Shown piece after piece: positions 1 to 4,964 of a DNA stretch of 5,816 bases. Each line of letters begins with the position of its first letter. Positions within the stretch are counted from its first letter, which is position 1. The notes below the pieces were generated by a model, which worked only from the letters and a program-made list of their open reading frames with translations, was not told the origin of the DNA and ran no database searches. The position numbers were made by a program, and so were the translations under genes. This DNA is from an uncultured Desulfobacterales bacterium. GTDB taxonomy: Bacteria; Desulfobacterota; Desulfobacteria; Desulfobacterales; JAFDCJ01. The stretch spans positions 1-5,816 of the forward strand of contig CALZJV010000504.1 in the NCBI GenBank assembly GCA_945787595.1, given 5' to 3'.

Positions 1-35
1 GGCTACTGGTAAAAATCTGGGTAGCCGATTTTTTT
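1..35 (+). terminator. Possible rho-independent terminator at the left edge
   Basis: GGCTAC (1-6) pairs perfectly with GTAGCC (21-26) across a 14-base loop, and seven T residues follow at 29-35. This is the layout of an intrinsic terminator for a plus-strand gene ending left of the window. The stem may continue outside the window. Six pairs with a large loop is modest, so it could also be chance or one member of the dyad cluster that follows. Confidence 0.4.
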
Positions 36-194
36 CAGATCTGCACAACTTTTGTAAAAGTTGGCGAATTGAAGATTGCCAAGTCTAATACACAACATTC
101 CGGAATTTTTCCCGAGATTTGATGATTGGAGAAATCCCAAGTTTAACGCCAGACTCCGCCACCCCAATATCTTGTGTTCCCATCCAAAATTAGA

Positions 195-227
195 AAAGCG
201 TGGACTATAAATAACAATCCACGCTTT
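195..227. repeat. Perfect 10-bp inverted repeat
   Basis: AAAGCGTGGA (195-204) is the exact reverse complement of TCCACGCTTT (218-227), with a 13-base A/T-rich loop. On the minus strand the second arm ends in four T residues, so it could act as a weak terminator for minus-strand transcription coming from the alkyltransferase remnant. A protein-binding dyad is equally possible. Confidence 0.5.
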
Positions 228-293
228 CTGACTGATCACTCCATTTGGGTAAAGATCGCTATTAGGGCATATGAGATACGCCCCTTGGACCAA

Positions 294-312
294 GGACTAA
301 TGGTCGTAGTCC
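294..312. repeat. GGACTA...TAGTCC hairpin downstream of the alkyltransferase remnant
   Basis: GGACTA (294-299) pairs with TAGTCC (307-312) across a 7-base loop. It overlaps two alternative pairings, CCTTGG/CCAAGG (283-295) and GACCA/TGGTC (288-305), so these structures exclude one another. Bases 298-311 (TAATGGTCGTAGTC) recur with one change at 2768-2781, downstream of the methyltransferase gene. The hairpin lies about 55 bases beyond the remnant's stop codon. No T-run follows, so a terminator role is uncertain. Confidence 0.5.
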
Positions 313-365
313 TCACCTCAGCATCTTTTGGGCAAGCAAATGGACATTAGATACATGAATGGATT

Positions 366-954
366 TTATGCCGATCTCGCGGCTTCCCATCCTATCAAAG
401 CCTTTTTTCGTGCAGATCCCCAACGATATTGATGGATTTGTGGCTTTCAGTGAATACGGCTCCGGGCCACGTTTCAAAAAGCTGGTTCAACGCTTCGGAC
501 CGTTTATCCCCTTTTACAAATCCAAGATGACAAATGCCTCGTTCTGTGATGGCAAGCAAACAGTCGCAGAACGGAGAGTCGCAGAAATCATAAAATATTT
601 CCAATCCTGCCCCCTGTTTTTTAAATTCTCCAGGTGTCATTGCCTCGAAAGTGACAAATAAATCATGGAGACGACTGGGACCTGAAAGGCCCGCATCTAA
701 GGCGGTATCGAGGAGGCTCCTTGAATCGGCCAGTTTCTGCTTTGTATAATCGAGCGTCATAAATTGTTGAAATTGGATCGGACTTATTCCTGCCCACCGC
801 TTAAACATACGATCAAAATGATATTTGCTAAGATGAACACTTTCTGCAATTTTCTCCAGTGTCGGTTGGGATTTAAATTGGCCTCTAAATACTGAATGGC
901 CTTTTCGATTCTTTTGTAATCGTCTGATTGCTGGGAATAATCGTATGAATGCAT
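366..954 (-). pseudogene. Broken AraC-HTH/O6-alkylguanine-DNA alkyltransferase fusion (Ada-like)
   Basis: This is the remnant of a bifunctional protein in which an AraC-type DNA-binding domain is followed by a methylated-DNA-[protein]-cysteine S-methyltransferase, the arrangement of Ada without its N-terminal zinc domain. Start: ATG at 954-952 with AAGGGG five bases upstream. Reading begins MHSYDYSQQSDDYKRIEKAI and runs to EAN. It must then shift one base near 875-877 to continue as KSQPTLEKIAESVHLSKYHF (first HTH), LLDTALDAGLSGPSRLHDLF (second HTH) and the alkyltransferase N-terminal subdomain (SPFCDCLLAITERGICHLGF). The sequence then jumps near 430-440 to the family's C-terminus, YRWGSARKKALIGWEA..., in another frame (428-366, TAA at 368-366). 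Missing between them are roughly 80-90 codons by comparison with the family, including the PCHR motif with the methyl-accepting cysteine. The gene follows the decarboxylase by 40 bases. It cannot encode an active repair enzyme. Confidence 0.88.
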
Positions 955-959
955 TCCAA

Positions 960-965
960 CCCCTT
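960..965 (-). promoter_or_regulatory. Ribosome binding site deciding the alkyltransferase start
   Basis: AAGGGG on the minus strand lies five bases before the ATG at 954-952. This favours that ATG over the upstream TTG at 969-967, which would place the site inside the gene, and over the out-of-frame GTG at 973-971. Confidence 0.6.
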
Positions 966-994
966 TCAATCACGAAACTTTAATATTTCAGCTT

Positions 995-2367
995 TTAAGA
1001 TAACAATTTGTGAAATATTTCTACCGTTTTCTTTACATCACTTTCGTTTGTTCGCCAATTTACAACACTTACGCGCATTGCCAATCGATTCTCCCAGGTA
1101 GTTGGTGAGAAAAATGCTACTCCAGAATCATTAACGGCATCAATAATTTTTTGTGTGCATTCTGTTTTAAATCACGAAATCTTATCAGCCCCTGATTTAG
1201 TTCTGACTTCCATATGATTTCAGCACCAGGCAGCTCTCCTATTTTTTCAATTATCATTTTACAAAATTTACAGGTTCTTGCTACTAAATCAGAAACGCCT
1301 TCTTTTCCAAGTTCTCTTAAAGCGGCATAAACAGGTACTCCTCGCGCTCTTCGTGACCATTCCGGATTCCAATCAATTTGATCTCTGGCTATTTTATCAG
1401 AAGCAATATAAGATGCTTGTATTGTCATTGCCTCTCGGTGAGAGTCCTTATCTTTAACAATCGCTATCCCACAATCGAAAGGAACATTAAGCCATTTATG
1501 GGCATCGGTTGCCCAACTATCAGCCAGTTCGATACCTTTTGTAAGATCCTTTTTATTTGGATTCGCACGAGCAAAAAGGCCGAAAGCACCATCAACATGG
1601 ACCCAAGCACCATGCTGTCGTGCGATGGGAATAAGCTCAGAGAATGAATCAAAAGCTGCGATATTTAGATCAGCAGCATCTAAAACGACTGTTTTAGGTC
1701 CTTCGAATTCCTGTAAAGAGCTCTCAAAATCTGAAACGAGTATTTCACCCTGGTCATTCGTATTAATTGCTTGAAGCGATTTATTTCCAAGTCCAAGATA
1801 GCGTATCGCACGGTCGATGGACGCATGTCGATGCTGACTGGTAAACACCTTAATTGGGGGAGCGCCAAAAAGCCCATCTTGAGAAACAGACCAACCGACG
1901 TTTTTTAATACCTTGTTTCTTGCCGCTGATAGACAGGTAAAATGCGCAAGCTGACAACCGGTGGTAAACGCGAAGGAACTCTCTCTCGGCAAATCAAGTA
2001 ATTCCAATATCCATTCACCTGCTGTCTCTTCAATTATACTTGTAGCAGGACTACAGGCATAAAGTGCGGAATTTTGATCCCAGCTACTGACAAGCCAGTC
2101 TGATGCCAATGCAGAAGGAAGTGAACCTCCAATTACCCAGGCAAAAAATCTTCCACCAGCACATCCCAGTAGACCATCCTTTACAGAATCAATAATATGC
2201 TTAACTACATCTTCGGCTGGTATGCTTGAATTATTCAAAGGGAACTTGATTTTTTCCTTTAGTTCTTCAAATGTTAATTTCGAGCTAACAGGTCTGTCAT
2301 CAATTTCGCTAACCCATTTTTTTGCCTCTGTCAAAGCAATGTCCAATACTGAATATTTATCTTCCAT
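995..2367 (-). pseudogene. Group II PLP-dependent decarboxylase-like gene, frameshifted near the 3' end
   Basis: The product belongs to fold-type I pyridoxal-phosphate enzymes of the group II amino-acid decarboxylase family; its substrate cannot be named. Visible are the family N-terminal block (RFFAWVIGGSLPSALASDWL, residues 73-92), SQHRHASIDRA (177-187) with the PLP-stacking His181, HVDGAFG (257-263) with Asp259 for the pyridine nitrogen, and DAHKWLN (288-294) with Lys291 as the Schiff-base lysine. The start ATG (2367-2365) has GGGAGG six bases upstream. As written, the frame ends at 1117 after 416 residues, the last nine being out of frame. Restoring one base in the A6 run (plus-strand T 1147-1152) continues as KIIDAVNDSGVAFFSPTTWE, then RVSVVNWRT, and stops at 997-995, giving about 457 residues, normal for the family. 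All catalytic residues precede the shift. It may be a real lesion or a homopolymer sequencing error. The Ada-like gene follows 40 bases later. Confidence 0.85.
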
Positions 2368-2373
2368 TACGAA

Positions 2374-2379
2374 CCTCCC
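2374..2379 (-). promoter_or_regulatory. Strong ribosome binding site of the decarboxylase
   Basis: GGGAGG on the minus strand is six bases from the ATG at 2367-2365. It is near-perfect and fixes the start codon. Confidence 0.75.
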
Positions 2380-2435
2380 GTTTCAGAATATGTTTTTATA
2401 TATTCATCACATTAGCACGTAGAATAAAATTTACC

Positions 2436-2472
2436 ACCCGAATCTTGCTATAAAATTCAGCAATATTCGGGT
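2436..2472. promoter_or_regulatory. 37-base dyad between the divergent genes; candidate operator
   Basis: ACCCGAAT (2436-2443) pairs with ATTCGGGT (2465-2472), and inside it TTGCT (2445-2449) pairs with AGCAA (2459-2463). One C/T mismatch separates the two blocks, giving 13 of 14 matched positions around a 9-base A/T-rich centre (ATAAAATTC). It lies 68 bases upstream of the decarboxylase start on one side and 88 bases upstream of the small plus-strand frame on the other. That position, between divergent starts and away from any gene end, suits a regulator binding site better than a terminator. A TATAAAAT stretch at 2449-2456 could be a promoter -10 inside the dyad, but I find no convincing -35 at normal spacing. 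Confidence 0.6.
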
Positions 2473-2560
2473 CGCCTATGAACCCAATTAATGTTTAAAA
2501 ACCAAGGAAAAAGCAGGATTCCATCTAATAGACAACAAAACAGAAAATTAGGGGGGAAAT

Positions 2561-2692
2561 ATGAAAGCATTAGGCAATACACTGATCCGGAACCTGATAG
2601 CCTCTTTAGGGCGCTTGTGGGAAATTCTTAAGACAACGTCCTTGATCGTAATCGCTGTCGCCGTGGGCTTGGCTTTGGGGCAACTACATTAA
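2561..2692 (+). CDS. Small single-pass membrane peptide, 43 residues, unknown
   Basis: An ATG at 2561 follows GGGGGGAAAT, with the G-run ending four bases before the start: a strong ribosome binding site. The 43-residue product has an amphipathic, positively charged N-terminal part (LIRNLIASLGRLWEILKTT) and one hydrophobic segment (SLIVIAVAVGLALGQL, about residues 27-42), then TAA. I do not recognise a family. The hydrophobic segment resembles the first helix of several transporters, for example dicarboxylate/cation symporters, so it may be the surviving 5' end of a longer lost gene rather than a complete small protein. It is the only plus-strand gene candidate, divergent from the decarboxylase, and two tandem hairpins follow its stop within 45 bases. 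Confidence 0.5.
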   Translation: MKALGNTLIRNLIASLGRLWEILKTTSLIVIAVAVGLALGQLH

Positions 2693-2697
2693 CTGCG

Positions 2698-2734
2698 ACT
2701 GTCAAATGACAGTGTGGACTATTTGCCAATAGTC
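2698..2734. terminator. Two tandem perfect hairpins between convergent genes
   Basis: ACTGTCA (2698-2704) pairs with TGACAGT (2707-2713). Three bases on, GACTATT (2717-2723) pairs with AATAGTC (2728-2734) across the 4-base loop TGCC. They begin six bases after the stop of the plus-strand peptide and 70 bases beyond the stop of the minus-strand methyltransferase, where a bidirectional terminator would sit. No T-run follows on either strand, so termination by the classical intrinsic mechanism is doubtful. Confidence 0.5.
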
Positions 2735-2767
2735 TTCAGCTTGACCTGTTCAACATCAGTCAAAGAA

Positions 2768-2781
2768 TAATGGTTGTAGTC
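2768..2781. repeat. 14-base repeat TAATGGTTGTAGTC
   Basis: This matches 298-311 in 13 of 14 positions (TAATGGTYGTAGTC). Both copies lie shortly downstream of a minus-strand gene: 23 bases after the methyltransferase stop here, about 55 bases after the alkyltransferase remnant there. A shorter version (ATGTTGTAGTC) occurs near 4059, downstream of the membrane protein gene. Confidence 0.4.
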
Positions 2782-2803
2782 TACGGTAGCAGTAATAATA
2801 TCA

Positions 2804-3556
2804 CTATACAGCTTTCATAATATAAAAAGAATATCCGTAATGTTTCTCATGCTCTTCAAAGAGCTTCATTTCTTCTTCTATTTCCTTAATAACGGATTGC
2901 ATGATACTGTCTTCTGAGTGCTTGAAAGAGTTCATATTTTCTCTAAGTGGTCCATAGTAATTATCCCACCAAGCCTTTGATGGCAAACGGTGAATTCCTA
3001 AAATCTCAAAACCTGATGAATTTGCATGATTTGAGTTTTCTGATTCAGTGCCGATGGTAGGGTAGGCATTTTGCCAATAAACTCGTACAGATTCCGGCAC
3101 TTCACTTGTGAAATAGCTCATTTCCGAAATGACAGCAATTCCATTAGCTGCCATCAATGGTCTCCAAGCTTTCAATGCACCTTCAAATGTCAAGTTATAA
3201 GCGGCTCCCTCGGACCAAAGCAGATCAATGGTTTCTGGTTTCCAATCAAGACTCCCCATGTCGCATTCGATCGCTTCTACTAAATGTTCAAGTCCTCGCT
3301 GTTTTGCTCGATTTATCAGCTCATCAAGAAATTCTCGCGAGAAGTCTACTGCCCGTACCTTCGATTTAAATCTGTTCGCCAAAAATAGTGTTCCCGCACC
3401 AGCACCGCAACCGATATCAGCTATACGTGGATTTGCTGGTAACTCTTTAATCAGCGAAAGTATATGGTTCGAATAGTTTATATCACCTGGGCCTTGTCTC
3501 TCTATACCAAGATGTAATTTGATAAGTGCTTGAATATATGTCTCATGTTCTTCCAT
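2804..3556 (-). CDS. Class I SAM-dependent methyltransferase
   Basis: The 250-residue protein has the Rossmann-like methyltransferase fold. Motif I is IADIGCGAGAGTLFLA (residues 45-60), the S-adenosylmethionine glycine loop. VRAVDFS (67-73) carries the acidic Asp71 expected to bind the ribose hydroxyls. ECDMGSLDW (97-105) is the adenine-contacting region, and DLLWSEGAAY (111-120) with the following helix and GIAVISEMSYF (139-149) form later strands. The C-terminal third is charged and probably covers the active site (AWWDNYYGPLRE, 195-206; KEIEEEMKLFEEHEKHYG, 224-241), as in small-molecule methyltransferases of the UbiE/YjhP-like type. The substrate cannot be predicted. The ATG at 3556 is supported by AGAGGA eight bases upstream. 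The gene appears intact and monocistronic, 436 bases before the decarboxylase start. Confidence 0.85.
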   Translation of the reverse strand: MEEHETYIQALIKLHLGIERQGPGDINYSNHILSLIKELPANPRIADIGCGAGAGTLFLANRFKSKVRAVDFSREFLDELINRAKQRGLEHLVEAIECDMGSLDWKPETIDLLWSEGAAYNLTFEGALKAWRPLMAANGIAVISEMSYFTSEVPESVRVYWQNAYPTIGTESENSNHANSSGFEILGIHRLPSKAWWDNYYGPLRENMNSFKHSEDSIMQSVIKEIEEEMKLFEEHEKHYGYSFYIMKAV

Positions 3557-3564
3557 TTAAGCGG

Positions 3565-3608
3565 TCCTCTTTTTCTAAATTGATACATTAATCTACTGGT
3601 TGATGCAA
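3565..3608 (-). promoter_or_regulatory. Candidate sigma70-type promoter and RBS of the methyltransferase
   Basis: On the minus strand, TTGCAT (3608-3603) and TATCAA (3585-3580) are separated by 17 bases. Transcription would start near 3573, just ahead of the AGAGGA ribosome binding site (3570-3565). The hexamers match the consensus at four or five positions each. The call rests on spacing and location alone. Confidence 0.4.
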
Positions 3609-3650
3609 CTGCAAGACATCTTAAAACGCTAACTAATGAGTAGCGGGAAT

Positions 3651-3729
3651 TAATTCTGAATTATTGGAATATCACGAAACAGTTCAGAGTTATTGGGATA
3701 ATGAAAATAAATTCTCGTTTATTGGATAT
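3651..3729. repeat. Three TTATTGG repeats at exact 29-base spacing
   Basis: TTATTGG begins at 3661, 3690 and 3719, followed by AATAT, GATAA and ATATT and preceded by TTCTGAA, TTCAGAG and TTCTCGT. The rough consensus is TTCWGARTTATTGGRATAT. The array lies about 105-175 bases upstream of the methyltransferase start, behind its putative promoter, so it may be an array of regulator sites. It could also be a worn tandem duplication. Confidence 0.45.
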
Positions 3730-3912
3730 TCAAATAGGGGCAGACCAAGATTTACCACACAATATAATCGATACCATCGGGTTTCGATGCAAAAGGCAAT
3801 TCCACTACATTTGCTGTTGGTAACTCATTATACGGATTTAGCGTTGTTTCTTGCCATCTCCAGCACCTATCACTCTGACGGCTCTGATTATGATTTAGTG
3901 CAAATATCTGGA

Positions 3913-3939
3913 CCGAGCACTTTTGCCAATAGTCCTCGG
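3913..3939. repeat. Hairpin related to the one at 2717-2734
   Basis: CCGAG (3913-3917) pairs with CTCGG (3935-3939), and ACT (3919-3921) pairs with AGT (3931-3933), with one C/C mismatch between. The loop and 3' arm (TTTGCCAATAGTCCTC) match the second tandem hairpin downstream of the small peptide (TTTGCCAATAGTCTTC, from 2722) in 15 of 16 positions. The position, gene-free and between two minus-strand genes, suggests an intergenic repeat family. Confidence 0.5.
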
Positions 3940-4127
3940 CTAATATTGGTATCATGCTACTGAACCATACTTGCCATATCGCGTCGTGGTTCATGCCTGT
4001 TGTTTTGCGAACCCTACGAAAGGTATTATTGATTTTTAGAAATTATGGAGAACCCCATATGTTGTAGTCGGTCTTTTTCTCTGCCAACCTTTGATATATT
4101 GAGAATAACATAGGTTGACCCTGATTG

Positions 4128-4136
4128 CAGATATCA
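4128..4136. repeat. CAGATATCA copy downstream of the membrane gene
   Basis: This is identical to 4602-4610 and 4632-4640 on the other side of the membrane protein gene. Together with its flank it reads CAGATATCATTACCG, close to CAGATATCATCCTACCG at 4602. Confidence 0.4.
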
Positions 4137-4196
4137 TTACCGCTCAATACCAAATAACTGTATACCGTAAAAACTGCTCAAGCCAAATTGAATCCA

Positions 4197-4568
4197 TCAA
4201 ACTACGGCATGTATAAGAAAACCTCCGAATAAAATTGCCAATAATCCACCTATACGCCCAAAGGAAGGTGCAACGCTAAGAGCCCAAGACATTAAACGCT
4301 TGAAATTAGTACGGCCCATAATTCCCAAAACGCATGCAGCAACGATCGAAATCCATCCTAAGATTGAAATCGCTGTCGGATATCTTGACTCTGCCGCGTA
4401 CATCATTAAAGCTACACCTAAAATGACTCTCACAACGACTGCTAAAATATGCAGACTTAACGAATCCAATTTCCTGCGAAGCAGACCAAATATCGTTTCA
4501 GGGTTGATCACAATTATTATACCCCCCACGATAGTAGCGGTGGCAAATAGTATAATTATATAATTCAT
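4197..4568 (-). CDS. Four-helix inner-membrane protein of unknown function
   Basis: The 123-residue product is almost entirely hydrophobic, with four likely membrane segments: about residues 3-22 (IIILFATATIVGGIIIVINP), 40-60 (HILAVVVRVILGVALMMYAA), 66-85 (AISILGWISIVAACVLGIMG) and 103-122 (FGRIGGLLAILFGGFLIHAV). Basic residues fall between helices 1 and 2 (LLRRKLD) and 3 and 4 (RTNFKRL), which puts those loops in the cytoplasm. The start ATG (4568-4566) has GAGG seven bases upstream. It has the feel of a conserved hypothetical family of small proteobacterial membrane proteins, but I can name neither a family nor a function. The gene stands alone, with nearly 400 gene-free bases upstream and 640 downstream. 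Confidence 0.75.
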   Translation of the reverse strand: MNYIIILFATATIVGGIIIVINPETIFGLLRRKLDSLSLHILAVVVRVILGVALMMYAAESRYPTAISILGWISIVAACVLGIMGRTNFKRLMSWALSVAPSFGRIGGLLAILFGGFLIHAVV

Positions 4569-4964
4569 TGGTTAGCCTCATTAAAGAAATCAATCGGGAT
4601 ACAGATATCATCCTACCGGAAACAGTTTTACCAGATATCACGCTGCTACAGATTAATTGAGATAAAACTGGGAAGGCTTAACTTGAGATATCTGCCTACC
4701 CCTATACAAACGTCGATACCATTTCATATTTTCAATTTCAAGTTATTAGCAGAACGCCAACCAGATTTCGCAGGACAGATCGAAACGGGAACCAAGGGAC
4801 AACGACTATATGGTGGACTTTGGAAGGATCATCTGGGCGGATCTGGGGGAGTAGCGTCTATCCCAGCGTCTACTAAATAGACAAAATAAAACGGATTAGG
4901 CGAGGGCAGGGAACGGACCTTTGGGCACCGCGCTAACCCAAATTAGGTGAGCGAACCGTAGCTC
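4569..4964. other. 396-base stretch without a recognised gene, repeat-rich
   Basis: A plus-strand frame (4683-4880) has no family resemblance and no good ribosome binding site. The left half carries CAGATATCA twice (4602-4610, 4632-4640) and the dyad CAGTTTTA/TAAAACTG (4623-4630, 4663-4670), in the promoter region of the membrane gene. The right half is more G+C-rich, with a 12-base tandem pair of AGCGTCTA (4853-4860, 4865-4872), and TTTGGG/CCCAAA (4920-4925, 4937-4942) just downstream of the hydrolase stop. That last dyad lacks a T-run, so it is not a convincing terminator. Confidence 0.5.
4602..4640. promoter_or_regulatory. Paired CAGATATCA sites upstream of the membrane gene
   Basis: Two identical 9-mers start 30 bases apart (4602-4610, 4632-4640), 34-72 bases upstream of the membrane gene start, so they could be operator half-sites on one DNA face. 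A third copy lies downstream of the gene at 4128-4136, and AGATATCTG, sharing the GATATC core, occurs at 4686-4694. Confidence 0.35.

Larger units (their letters stand above)
1..365. other. Gene-free stretch with dense inverted repeats
   Basis: No recognisable gene lies here. A 96-codon minus-strand reading frame (3-293) resembles no family I know and has no clear ribosome binding site. The stretch is rich in dyads: CAACTTTT/AAAAGTTG at 46-63 (2-base loop), TTGGC(G)AAT/ATTGCCAA at 61-82 with one bulged G, ATTCCGGAAT at 97-106, a 10-bp stem at 195-227, GGGCATAT/ATACGCCC at 265-283, CCTTGG-A-CCAAGG at 283-295 and GGACTA/TAGTCC at 294-312. It follows the 3' end of the broken alkyltransferase gene, so some of it may be the trailer of that minus-strand transcript. 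Confidence 0.5.
3557..4196. other. 640-base stretch without a recognised gene
   Basis: Two overlapping reading frames (plus 3664-3963, minus 3994-3752) have no ribosome binding site and no recognisable domain. The minus frame ends in a somewhat protein-like NVVELPFASKPDGIDYIVW, so decayed coding sequence is possible but unproven. Contents I can name are the methyltransferase promoter region, the TTATTGG repeats (3661-3729), the hairpin at 3913-3939 and one CAGATATCA copy at 4128-4136. Confidence 0.45.

Noticed and set aside
3..293. 96-codon minus-strand reading frame
   Set aside because: No ribosome binding site, no recognisable domain, and it overlaps a stretch of inverted repeats that explains the sequence better.
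359..661. 100-codon plus-strand reading frame
   Set aside because: Antisense shadow of the alkyltransferase remnant, whose protein similarity is clear.
3664..3994. Overlapping plus (3664-3963) and minus (3994-3752) frames
   Set aside because: Neither has a ribosome binding site or family resemblance. The minus frame ends in a protein-like stretch but is too weak to call.
4081..4120. CAACCT...AGGTTG inverted repeat considered as an integron attC site
   Set aside because: No matching RYYYAAC/GTTRRRY core pair or L-box spacing, and no comparable site after the other genes, so the same-strand gene array is not supported as an integron cassette array.
4683..4880. 65-codon plus-strand frame starting at TTG
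   Set aside because: Weak start, no ribosome binding site and no recognisable motif.
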